Positions 25,977-37,517 of a DNA stretch of 64,000 bases are shown here, in pieces. The stretch covers positions 15,996,001 to 16,060,000 of the forward strand of contig CM059621.1 of assembly GCA_030435675.1 (NCBI GenBank), written 5' to 3'. Both the position numbers and the translations under genes were made by a program. The notes below the pieces were generated by a model. That model did not search any database. It had not been told where the DNA came from and was given only the letters and a program-made list of their open reading frames with translations. The DNA comes from Steinernema hermaphroditum. Taxonomy: Eukaryota > Nematoda > Chromadorea > Rhabditida > Steinernematidae. How positions within the stretch are numbered: the first letter of the stretch is position 1; each line of letters begins with the position of its first letter.

Positions 25977-26722
25977 ATGAAGCGCGATGACCCTGAAGAA
26001 GAAGAGCGCAAGTCAGGTAGGAATTCGACAGTTTTATCATTTCAAATAAGGTTCTCTTTACAGAAACTGGACGTAATCGTGAAAAGAAGATTTTTGACGA
26101 AGACCTGGAAGAACGTTGCTCCTCGAATACTGATGAAGATGGTAATGCGCCTCTTGAAGATACACATATTCCTGACAATTTAGAATTTCTTGCAAAGATA
26201 GAGCATTTGGCTAAAATCGAGGAGGCTTTGAAAAACAAGCGACCTGTCAGTTCCAAGGAGCTTGCGGAATGGACGGAGTTCGTGGGCTGCGCCTGGATAC
26301 CTCCTACTGCGGCGCAGGCGGACAATGACATCAAGACGACAGCTAAAAAAGCGCAGACAGATATCAAAATCGAGAAGCCTCTTGAAAAGACGCAGACGGA
26401 CAGCGACGCCCATATGGAGCAAAATAAAACACAAGCGGACAGCGAAATCAAGACGCCTTTTGAAAAGACGCAGCCTATAAGTAAAGCCCAGAAGAGTTTT
26501 GATGACACGATTGAGCCGCCCAGCGAACTCCCGGCTCCCTACCCTGATGAAATAGTTGTCTCTCAAGTCGATAAAATTCCTGAAAAAACACAAACTAGCA
26601 GCAAAGTCGAGCGAACTGGCAGCAAAATCCAGCGAACTCAGGCTGCCAGCGACATGACTCAGGTCAGCGAGAAGAAAACCAAACGTTCGGTTCGACGAGT
26701 GACCGAAAAGAAGACCAGGTAA
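25977..26722 (+). CDS. Lys/Thr/Glu-rich repeat protein, right-arm copy (short)
   Basis: Exon 25977-26016 and exon 26064-26722 give 232 residues. The start MKRDDPEEEERKS and the C-terminal ~115 residues (from TAAQADNDIKTTAKKAQTDI to KKTR) match the left-arm copy, but the middle holds about one repeat in place of six or seven, and the segment after the first intron (GRNREKKIFDEDLEERCSS) differs. As in the left copy a donor overlaps the stop, and splicing into exons up to 27159 would add an acidic tail that the left copy would lack. Function unknown. Confidence 0.65.
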
Positions 26723-27386
26723 GAATCATTCTGACCAGAATTACTAGGTCCGTTTTCAGGTTCGCAAAACTGAAGAGTCACGTGGATCGTCTCAGGAGGC
26801 TTCCGTTGACGCTGTTCCTCCGCCTGAAGAACAAACTAACTCCTCGAGTGTATGGAGAATGTTTCTCTTCTCTCGTGATTTTCATCGTTTAGGGAAGATC
26901 GGCCGCGGCCCGTCAACGTCAATACGTGAACGACGCAGCCTTCGGCGCGTTCGAAATCGCCTCAGAAGAGTCGTTTCCGCGTCTTCCGGGCGCTAATTTC
27001 GAAGTTCAGCTGGAAGAAGAAGAAGGAAGATCCGAAGAAGACGTAAAAGTGTTTTGTGAATCGTACTTGGGATCGGACTTTCAGTGGGTGCGCTCGTGCT
27101 TGGTCTCAGAAAGCGAAAGCTTCCATAGGGACGATGAAAGGATTCTTGCTGGTGGCTAGAGGGCTTTGTGGTGGGTGATGTCCTTTCTGCGGAATCTCTC
27201 AATCTGTTCAGCGATGCGTTCCAACGCATCCGATCACTAAGAGGTCGATCTCCTTTCCTGCCCCTTACCTCCGCCCCAAAGTTGCGGTGCGTATCAAAAT
27301 CGCTTTTTCTCACTTCTCGGCGTCGCGAAAGGCGTTTTCCGATTCCTTGCTATCACTCCACTCCGATCTTATCGCTCCGATAGGAC

Positions 27387-28081
27387 ATGGCGACCTTCTC
27401 GACGACCATGACGAGCTACGCTTCCTACGCCCCGACCTTCCAGCCCTTCTATCCCCCTCAAGACTCCCCCAACTATCCAATCTACTCTAGCGATTCCAGT
27501 CTCACTTTCAGCAGCTACGATAACTCACCGTACTACTGTCAGCCTCCCTCGCCTCAGAGGCCTTCTCCTCAGATCTGCTCCATCTGCAAGACCACGAACT
27601 CGGGTCAGTGGAGCTTCCTCGACTCCGGCCACGTCCTCTGCTCGTGAGTGCCAGAACCCTGGCTAAAGTCATCTTCCCGTTCAGAACTTGCTCGCATGGC
27701 CAGATTCGCCACGAGTCTCCCCCCGCGGGAACTCTCTCCGCCCCTTCTTCGCCCCAACTGGCGCAATCCTACGCTCCGTTCCAGGATGCCTCTCCGAAGG
27801 CTCTCAGGAAGAGCGCCACCTCCAACAGGATCTGCTCCAACTGCCGAACGTCTCAGACGCCCCTTTGGCGGCGAAGCGTCTACGGCGTCATCCAGTGCAA
27901 GTGGGTCCCACCGTGACCGATCTGTCACCGCCTAAATCCCCGTTTCAGCGCCTGCAGTCAGTACGAGCGGAAGAACGGCCATCCGCGCCCTCCCGCCCTC
28001 TACAACAAGCCCCAGTTGAAGCGCCGCCGCTACAAGCCCAAGTACCAGAAACCCGACGACGCCGTCTGCAGGCCCTACTGA
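27387..28081 (+). CDS. GATA-type zinc-finger factor, right-arm copy
   Basis: Exons 27387-27643, 27685-27900 and 27949-28081 give 201 residues with the same exon lengths (257, 216 and 133) as the left-arm copy. Both fingers are kept: the degenerate CSIC/CSTC pair and the canonical CSNC-TPLWRR-CNAC pair, followed by SQYERKNGHPRPP and a basic tail. The only residue differences I see are Arg/Leu, Ser/Phe and Ser/His just after finger 1. Such near identity with intact frames suggests recent duplication or gene conversion. Confidence 0.9.
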
Positions 28082-28195
28082 CCCTCCCTGGAAGATTCCT
28101 CTCTGGCGATCTCCCAGTTTTGACGTCTGGAACGTGCACTGCATTAAACATTAAACGAAACGACGAGGCGCGCGTCTTCGGAGGACACTCAGGAG

Positions 28196-28380
28196 CAGAG
28201 TTGGCGGGTTCGGGTTTTCGGGTCGGGTTTTTCGGGTTTTCGGGTCGGGTTTGGGTGTCGGTTTCGGGTTTTCGGGTCGGGTTTCGGGTCGGGTACCCGA
28301 AAATTTCGGGTTCGGGTTCGGGTTTCGGGTTCGGGTTTTCGGGTCGGGTACCCGAACTTTCGGGTACCCGGACAACTCTG
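28196..28380 (+). mobile_element. hAT-type non-autonomous element, 185 bp, TTCGGG-rich
   Basis: The ends are CAGAGTTG and CAACTCTG, flanked by a perfect 8-bp duplication CTCAGGAG (28188-28195 and 28381-28388). The interior is almost only short TTCGGG/TTTTCGGG repeats and GGGTACCCGA palindromes. The 8-bp duplication and CAG-type ends are hAT hallmarks. It has no coding capacity. Confidence 0.9.
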
Positions 28381-28997
28381 CTCAGGAGGTCAAATTTCGA
28401 ACCCCTTGATTAAAAGATCGGACGAGCTCTACTTTGTTCCCTGAAGTGTCATCATTGGCATACGGTAGTTTCCGTCTTCGTCATGTCTACTTTTGTCATG
28501 TCTGTCTGTTTTGGCTTTTTATCGTTTGGGAACTGCTCAACTTGACCAAAAGATTCGGAAATTGAGACAATCGTGGTGGGACCCGACCCGACTTGTTCTT
28601 CCTCTCTTCTCTCATACTTCTCGCTGAAGGAGAGGTGACATTGACCAGCGAGAATGTGGAGCCGTCGACCGGGGCCCTTGTCATTGATCTCTTCCTCCTA
28701 GAGCGCCGGCTACCTCTAGAAGAGGCAAGAGGATTCACTCTCGAGGTTGCCGGGGAACATAGTCTCTGGCTCGAGTAGAATTATCTTTTTTTCTATAAAA
28801 TGTGGTTTTTGTAACAATCTTGACGCCCACATTTTACGAACATCAGTCAGCGGTGAACCATGCGGCGGCTCGTTCAGCAGAGCTCTCAGAAGCTGATTCT
28901 GTGGAAATTCGGTGACCAGGTGGCGCACATCGGTGCTTCGAGTTGTTTTTTGCTGCCAGGAGTGCGTTATTCATTTGAGTTCATTTTCAGGCCCGAG

Positions 28998-29705
28998 ATG
29001 AAGAGACCGAGGCGCGGCGGAAGCCCCTCGTGCCGACCTTCTTCGTCGCTGTCTGACGACGTCTTCGTTCCGCCGCCACGAGGCGCCGACAGAGAAGAAG
29101 TGCCACGCTTCGTGTCGCCCGGCAGCTACGCCGTCGCCGCCAGCAACGAGCCTGCGGCCAAGAAGCACCGCCCCGTCCGCGTCAAGATCCTGGCCGCCCG
29201 AAAGATTCCGCCTCCGATCTCGTAAATGTGCTCCTCCAGCGCCCTCTAAGAGTAGATCCTTTCAGGGAAGAAGAGGAGACGCCGGCGACGTTTGTAACCG
29301 TCGGATCGGAGGGAGCCGAGCTGAGCACCCCTGTGTACCACGGCCCCTTTCCAGAGTGGAGCTGGTCGGGGACGGCGCGCATCCCCTCCGACCGCAACAG
29401 CGTCGTCCTCCGGTTGAAGCAGCGGTGCCGCGACGGGTCCGAGAAGATCCTGGGGGTGGCAGTCGTCGACTGCGACAGGACGCGCTCCATCCAGGAGGTG
29501 CAGATGGGATCCATGCTGAGCGCCAGAGAAGAAGGGCTTCCCATCCTGGCAGTGCAAGTGTACGAAGAGTGTCCGTCACCGGAGCCCGGCGAGTCCGCAG
29601 CCTCGATCGAGGCGAGGTTACAGTGAGTCGTTCCTTCTTGTGCCCTTCTGATGGAAACGTTCCAGGCGAACGATCCGGAAACTGAAGCGAAATCTGTCCG
29701 AATAG
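28998..29705 (+). CDS. C2-like domain protein, intact copy
   Basis: Exons 28998-29221, 29266-29622 and 29666-29705 give 206 residues. The basic N-terminus (MKRPRRGGSPSC) is followed from about residue 58 by a beta-rich stretch with C2-like spacing: RPVRVKILAARKIPP, ATFVTVGS, VYHGPFPEWSWSG, NSVVLRLKQR, KILGVAVVDC and ILAVQVYEE. The Asp residues that bind calcium are mostly missing. C2 modules bind membranes or proteins. The assignment is from pattern only. The start follows TTTTCAG by seven bases; the frame is also open upstream to ATG 28860. The left-arm copy is deleted. Confidence 0.7.
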
Positions 29706-29774
29706 CAACTGGAAGTTCAGAAAATCTAATGAATTGTCGTCCTTGAAGTTTCGTAGTACATAGATGCGTGTTTA

Positions 29775-29936
<162 letters not shown>

Positions 29937-29956
29937 TTATTTTACTCTATATAGGT

Positions 29957-30975
29957 TTATTGGGTTCTTCTGGAAGTTGACTGTGGCTGGACCTTCGCTG
30001 TCTGTGCCAGATACTGCTTGATTTCCTTTCTAATATCTCTGTGGCTGAAGCCATAGACGAAAATGTTCAGGATGGAGTTGGCGCCCTCCGTGATTCCGAT
30101 GGAGACAGCGACGTAGGCGACCCAGTCGTGTTTCACGTTGGCTAGTTGCAGGATGGCGAATACCCACTTGGGAACACAGGAGAGGACACTGTAAGCCAAG
30201 ATGACGCTGATGACCGTCTGGTAGAAGTAGGTCACGTTAGTCCGTGCCCCCTGAAGCTCTGTTTTGTATACCCAGATGGCGTACAAATAGAAAGCTGAAA
30301 ATTTGGCTTTAGAACATTAGAGACATCGTAGGTGCGCACCTACAACCACCATATTTACGATTGGCATGGTGAACGAGTAGATGGCCATGTAGGTCGGGTG
30401 CCAGGCCATCGCCAGGGAACAAAGGGCTATGTGGGCGCTTCCGTCGAGTGAAAGGAACTGGGTTACTGTAGCCACGAAGACTACACCAAAGGATATCATC
30501 GCTCGCAGGATATAAAAATAGGTTGAACGCTGAAACACACAGTAAGCCATGTCACTAGGTTTGTCAACTTACGTATCTTACGAGGGCTTTTTTGACGATA
30601 ACAACCCTATCAATGGCTATCAGGAGCATCGTCATCTGGCTGACATAGCTACCAAGCAAAGTAGGCGTGCTAAGAAGCGTGCAGGACAACGTGGTGTGGC
30701 CACCATATGGAATGACCAAGTACTGAAGAGCTTTGAAACCAAGGCCAAGTCCTAAACCTCATTTTAAGCTGAAAGTCGTAGATAACCCTACCCAAAATCA
30801 CGTCACCGGCGGCGAGCTGAACCAACAAAATATTAAACTTCTCTCTTCGCATAGTAGGCGACTTCAAGATAAGTATTACTATGATAAGATTGCCGAAAAC
30901 TGCGATTGGGCAGGCTAAGCATCGATAGACGAACAAGGAAATGCTCTGTTCGAGAGCAACGGCTACGGAGGACAT
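29957..30975 (-). CDS. Seven-transmembrane GPCR, nematode serpentine type (Srsx-like)
   Basis: Exons 30975-30792, 30751-30573, 30529-30340 and 30294-29957 give 296 residues. Helix 1 contains GNLIIVILIL, helix 2 FNILLVQLAAGDVILG, helix 3 ends MTMLLIAIDRVVIV (a DRY-like AIDRV), and helix 7 reads ANSILNIFVYGF followed by SHRDIRKEIKQY, the usual end of class A and Srsx receptors. The ligand is unknown. In nematodes such genes are mostly chemoreceptors or peptide receptors. The frame is complete. Confidence 0.85.
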
Positions 30976-32532
<1,557 letters not shown>

Positions 32533-32811
32533 TAATGGAGAGGACTCGGATTCGGGGTCTTAAACTGATTTGGATAGTTTGTTTAACGTGACCACCGATT
32601 CCAATGTTTTCAAGAAAAACATTGAAGATGGCGCTAAAGTAGGGAAAAAAAAACGGCCTCTAGCGATGAAATGTGCGCGTGTAAATCTTGCAAACCGAGT
32701 CTGTCTACCAGACGTTAGAGTTTGCAAACAAACACCCAAACAGACAGAAATCAACTTGCATTACTACACTGCTCACTTGGTCTTCGATCGAGTGCTTCGG
32801 ACGGTCGTGCA

Positions 32812-34663
32812 ATGGTGTCCGCTCCAGAGTTGTCGGGTTCGGGTTTTCGGGTCGGGTTTTTCGGGTTTTCGGGTCGGGTTTGGGTGTCGGTTTCGGTTTT
32901 TCGGGTCGGGTACCCGAACGCTTCGGTTTCGGTTTCGGGTTCGGTTTCGGGTACCCGAAAATTTCGGTTTCGGTTTCGGGTTCGGTTTCGGGTACCCGAA
33001 AATTTCGGGTTCGGGTTCGGTTTCGGTTTCGGGTACCCGAAAGTTTAGGTTTCGGGTTCGGGTTCGGTTTCGGGTACCCGAAAATTTCGGTTTCGGGTTC
33101 GGTTTCGGGTCGGGTACCCGAACTTCCCGGTTGGATTTCCCTGATTTTCGGTGTTTTGGAACTGTCGAACCGCGATTTTATTTTTTCAAACCCCATAAAG
33201 CGATCAGTCACAGCGCGGCGAGACCCAGAACCTATATTAGCGCTTTGAGATATCGAGATCTCCAGAAAAAGTAGGATATTTCGTACGTTCGGTCGCCGTT
33301 TTGATCGTGCTAGTGCAAACTTTGGGCGTAAGCGTGGCGCCACAACGGTACCGAAGTGTCGGTCTGCGCTTATGACGTGAACATGAGTGGGATGCACCGA
33401 CGACAAGTTCATTAACTTCGTAACCTTTGTAGACAGTTTGACGTCCACCTTTTCTGAGAGTTTCACGTTGATAGACAGTTTAGTTTTAAACTGAAGGACG
33501 CACGAAAAGGACTGCGGGAAAAAAGGAAAAAAAATGTCCCCAACTTCAAAAACAACTTCGGGTTTTCGGTTTCGGTTTCGGGTTCGGTTTCGGGTACCCG
33601 AAAGTTTCGGTTTCGGTTTCGGTTTTTTCGGGTTCGGTTTCGGTTTCGGGTACCCGAAAATTTCGGTTTCGGTTTCGGGTTCGGTTTCGGGTACCCGAAA
33701 ATTTCGGTTTCGGGTTCGGTTTCGGTTTCGGGTACCCGAAAATTTCGGTTTCGGGTTCGGTTTCGGTTTCGGGTACCCGAAAGTTTCGGTTTCGGGTTCG
33801 GTTTCGGGTACCCGAACTTTCGAACTTTCGAACCCGAAAGTTTCGGTTTCGGGTTCGGGTTCGGTTTCGGGTACCCGAACTTTCGGGTACCCGGACAACT
33901 CTGGTCCGCTCTGACGCTGCGCGTCGCCCTTCCAGTCGTCCTCTTCGTCGTCCACATTGGCTACACAGCCGACGACCCCCTGGATAGTACGTTTCCACGC
34001 CTGCCATTCTTCTTCATCTTTCGTCTCCTTCAGAAAAGTTCACATTTGTGTACAACGATGAGAGCAGCCAGAACGTTTCGTGGAAGGTAACTGTCACCGG
34101 CGCCTTCCGTCGCTACAAAGCCGTCGTTCGTAGCATCGAGAAGATTCAAAGCGAGGGTGCGGACTGGTGCGGCCTCGGCCTGTTGCTCGAGCAGAATCAT
34201 GAGATCAGGAAATGTAGGCCTTTCGTTTGTGCTGTGGGGTACGATTTGATTGTTTCAGATTGGAATAACGAGCAGCTTAGTGACTTCCAGAAGAGACTGA
34301 ATGTTTCAGAGTGTTACACGCACATCCCAGGTTTGTTTCCCCCATTGTATCTCGCGAAATCTCTTAATTATAGGCTATGAGCGCAAACACGATGAAGAAC
34401 GTAACAAGAAATGGCTACCGCTTTCCTTCGGACAGCTGATTGGCATTGCTGTTGCCTTTGCAGTCATCATCGTCCTGTTGATCATTGCGGTCGCCGTGCT
34501 CTATGTACGAATCCGCACGAAAGCGCTTCCGAAGACCCCTCAAAATAATTCACCGCCGTACAATTATCGTAGCAACAGTCGCGATAGTGCGAGCCGCGGA
34601 AATGAAAGCGTGAAGAGCAGTCCCGTAACCAGCCCAAGCACGAGAAGCACCGGCAACGTGTGA
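32812..34663 (+). pseudogene. Type I membrane protein gene split by a hAT-type insertion
   Basis: Apart from the insertion, the exons are 32812-32824 plus 33912-33986, 34034-34213, 34259-34330 and 34374-34663. Together they would code a 209-residue protein with a signal peptide, a lumenal domain with a DWC motif and YW pair, one membrane helix (LIGIAVAFAVIIVLLIIAVA) and a Ser/Asn-rich tail. The 1079-bp element at 32825-33903 sits after the fourth codon, inside the signal peptide, and duplicates the eight bases GTCCGCTC. All downstream exons are intact, so the insertion is probably recent, or the gene now starts elsewhere. Paralogue of the gene at 14729-15312. Confidence 0.85.
32825..33903 (+). 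mobile_element. hAT-type element, 1079 bp, same family as 28196-28380
   Basis: The ends are CAGAGTTGTCGGG and CCCGGACAACTCTG, with a perfect 8-bp duplication GTCCGCTC (32817-32824 and 33904-33911). Both flanks of the interior (32834-33130 and 33555-33890) are TTTCGGGTT repeats punctuated by GGGTACCCGAAA palindromes. The middle (33131-33550) is unique-looking and contains a fold-back related to 54917-55072. No transposase is recognisable, and the long translated frames are only simple repeat. Confidence 0.92.
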
Positions 34664-34792
34664 TCTGTGCAGTATCAGCAATGGTTTTCTAATGTCTTAA
34701 AAATTAAACGAGATATTTATTCATAAAACGAAATGATCTTAAATAGCGGTGTCATTACAATTGGCGTCAAGATTCTGAGTTGCTGGAGATTT

Positions 34793-36636
34793 CTAAACTG
34801 TAGCACATTCACTGCAAGGCTTCTCTGCAAAAAACAGACCTGGACTGATCGTGTGCTTTCTCTTCGATCCACGTTCATTGCGTTTTGCGCTCTTACCGGT
34901 GGCCGATGCTGTGCGTCCGCTGGATGTCGATGTTGCCTGCTCATCACGGATGTGAATTCCTAAGTGACGATGGGAAATGATGAACTGTATGTATCCTACC
35001 TTGAAAAGTGGAGTTCATCTTCGCTAAACTGTCCATAAAGAACTCGTGGGACATGGCGCCAATCTCTGTGTAGACCTCCGACGTTACTTTTAGCCATTCT
35101 GTCACCAGCCTTGGATTTGCTGCCTGCAGCTTTGCCAGCATCTCCAAGCCGTACGTTTCTGCACCACTGATGCCCAGCGCAGACGGTAATGCTTTTACAT
35201 TCTGCAGCGATTCGTTGGAGTCACTGATAGTTATGACTTCTGGAGTTAGTCGCGGTGGCAGCGCAGCACTCGTGCCTGGCATGGAGTGCTCATTTCCGTC
35301 AAGCGCAAGCAGAGCCGTGATCTCCAACTTCTCGTTATTTGTGAGATCTCCAAACTCCCTTACATCCGGTGAACCCAAGATGCTCATCCTAAACGGCCAA
35401 CAATGAGATGATAAATGAAGACGCAGGCATACTTCCGAATATATCCAACAGCTTTTCGTGTCAAGTGGGGATGATTCATCTTCAGCGCGTTCCAGAAGCG
35501 AGTCGTCATGATGTCGTGCCAGCGTAGATCCGGATGGTTTCTCCACTCGTTTAGAATTATGCGCCAGAGTTGAGTGATCTCTTTGGTCGAGAACCAAGAC
35601 CCTTTCTTGTTGTGTTGCTGTGTTTCGATGGAGCTGGCTTGCTGCTGCTCGGACGCCAGCCTGGGAACAAACAGACTTCGACTTCGCACTTTTGGCTCCA
35701 GGCTCTGTGCACTTTTAATATTGGCCATGATGTGCGTGAGAAGGAGTGCTTGTTCTTCAGCTGTTAAGCCCTGGATTTCTTGTTCGTCCCACGCTTTCTT
35801 CATTCTAAAAGCAAAGGTAGATCAATTCCAGTTGTGGCATTCCTCTGTCATCAGAACACATTCTTACTATGAACCTGGATGGCTAACTGTGGCTTGGAAC
35901 TTGAACTGCTACATTTAAAACAGCGAACAATAGAAGAATTGCCTACCTGCGTGCGTAAGCAACGGCGGAACGCTGGAGATCGGATCGTTTGGACACTTTC
36001 AAATCCGTCCAAAACTTCAATGACGTCGGATTCCGCGAGACGCCTTTCTTGATCTCTTCAATCACCAACCGCCAGAGGCTCGTGATCTCATCCGCACTGA
36101 AGCGCTGATTTGCGCTGCGAGCAACCAGGAGCACTGTTTGATTTTCCTTTCCTGGCGGCGACGGGGTCATCGTGGGCACTTCCTCTTCGTCGTCACTCAG
36201 CGTGACCGTTTCAATCTCCTTGGGAGTGGTTCTATTGGCGGTACAACGCGGTTGTCCAAGCAGAGGCACGAGGATGTTGTCGATTTCGTTGCGGGTGACT
36301 CCAGGCATGAACTGATTGTCCCACATGACCCAAATCCTGAAATGATTGGTTGTGGCGAGTCAGAAAGAACGTGAAGACGTACTGCCTGACATAGAATGCT
36401 TCCGGTCTCTTGAGCGTGCTGAATCGGCTCTTAATGTTTCGCCAGAAGGTACAGTTTCCGGGACTGGCGTTGTTTCCCGACTCCAATTCGCTTAGCACTA
36501 GGCGCCACAGGAACTTTCCCAGTTCGATGGTCGGGTTATCAGCTTTAAGTCTGTGCAGGTCAGAGGACAGGCGCGGTTCCAGGGTGTGCGACCGCATCGG
36601 CATTGGGTTGCCTTCGCTCTGCGCCTGATCTCGCAT
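34793..36636 (-). CDS. Protein with three SPK-like domains
   Basis: Exons 36636-36383, 36336-35947, 35804-35433, 35388-35000 and 34959-34793 give 523 residues. Three similar units occur at about residues 40-90, 170-215 and 290-340: FLWRLVLSELES...FW...YVRQ, SLWRLVIEEIKK...FW...YARR and QLWRIILNEWRN...FW...YIRK. Each ends at an exon border. The LWR-FW-aromatic-Arg pattern resembles the nematode-expanded SPK domain, found in chromatin- and kinase-linked proteins; this is pattern matching only. The C-terminus is basic and Ser-rich (SAKRNERGSKRKH). A nuclear role is likely but not shown. Confidence 0.65.
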
Positions 36637-37079
36637 GTCACTGGCGAATCTAAAATGGTAATAATAGAATGCTACACAATGTTGCAGTTATATCAACGCG
36701 ACCAGCTCATCAGACGAATAAAGTTTAAAGTGACGCTCGTCTGAAACTGCTCTGCAGTCTGCAACAGACACAAATGAACACGTATTGCAAGCAGAGCACA
36801 TAAGCGTCTCGTAGACAGGTTATTCTGCACAGAGGTTTAAATTGTAGACGTCTAACGCAGAGAGCTCTTCAAGAAATTCAATGTGATCTGACCGACATTG
36901 TTAGAGACTTCCAAAGCGATGTGTATCAGCTTGCCAGGGACACAACAAACATCACGACCCAAAACAATTCATCACAATTACATAGCGCGATACGAAACGC
37001 ATACAAAACACATATTATAACGCACTAACTTCCGAAAAAGAGAGCGTTTAATATTAGCTGATAACAGGAAAACGTAAAT
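36637..37079. other. Intergenic between the SPK gene and MEAF6
   Basis: 443 bp with a TTTTAG acceptor-like site 16 bases ahead of the SPK gene start. No other feature seen. Confidence 0.45.
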
Positions 37080-37517
37080 TCAAGATGCCAACGAACTGGG
37101 GTGCTGCGAACTCTGGCACTGCGACTGTTTCTTCGCTTTCTTCGCCGGCAACTCTATAGTTTCCAAAGTGACTTCCACTGCAGCCACGTTCTCGTCTTTG
37201 ACTTCAGGTGGGCCCACCATTGAACAGCGCGGATTCGAGAAAAGACGAATCGCTGGATCGATGTGCTCAGCAATGCCTTTTTTCAGCAAATTCGGTTCAC
37301 CTGCTCGCGGTTCTGTCCTTTCCATGCCGGTAAAGAATACTTGACCAAATCCCTCCAAGATATTGCCACCGGCCTTGCGCGATTCGATGATGTAGTTCGT
37401 TTCTGCACTGTAGATCTTCTCGTCGAGTTTCGCGAGCTCTCTGCTCAGCTTCTTGTTGATGCTCTGCAGCTCTCTGAACTCGTGCAGGATATCTCGCTGC
37501 GTGTGTCTTTGAGACAT
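37080..37517 (-). CDS. MEAF6: MEAF6/Eaf6-like histone acetyltransferase subunit
   Basis: A single exon of 145 residues. The N-terminal half has the Eaf6 helix pattern: LHEFRELQSINKKLSRELAK, LDEKIYSAETNYI, then GGNILEGFGQVF. The C-terminal half is variable with a basic stretch (LPAKKAKKQ). Eaf6 is a shared scaffold subunit of NuA4/TIP60 and MOZ/MORF/HBO1 complexes in the nucleus. The ATG is directly preceded by TTTTTCAG, so the mRNA is probably trans-spliced with almost no 5' UTR of its own. It is the last intact gene before the gene-poor stretch. Confidence 0.8.
   Translation of the reverse strand: MSQRHTQRDILHEFRELQSINKKLSRELAKLDEKIYSAETNYIIESRKAGGNILEGFGQVFFTGMERTEPRAGEPNLLKKGIAEHIDPAIRLFSNPRCSMVGPPEVKDENVAAVEVTLETIELPAKKAKKQSQCQSSQHPSSLAS

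Noticed and set aside
28200..28380. TTCGGG repeats as telomeric DNA
   Set aside because: Nematode telomeres are TTAGGC; these repeats lie between hAT ends with a target duplication, so they are part of a transposon.
32705..33955. 416-aa minus-strand frame of KPNPKPKFSGTRNRN-type peptides and matching plus-strand FGFGF frames
   Set aside because: It is a translation of the TTCGGG repeats inside the hAT-type element, with no stop by composition. Not a protein gene.
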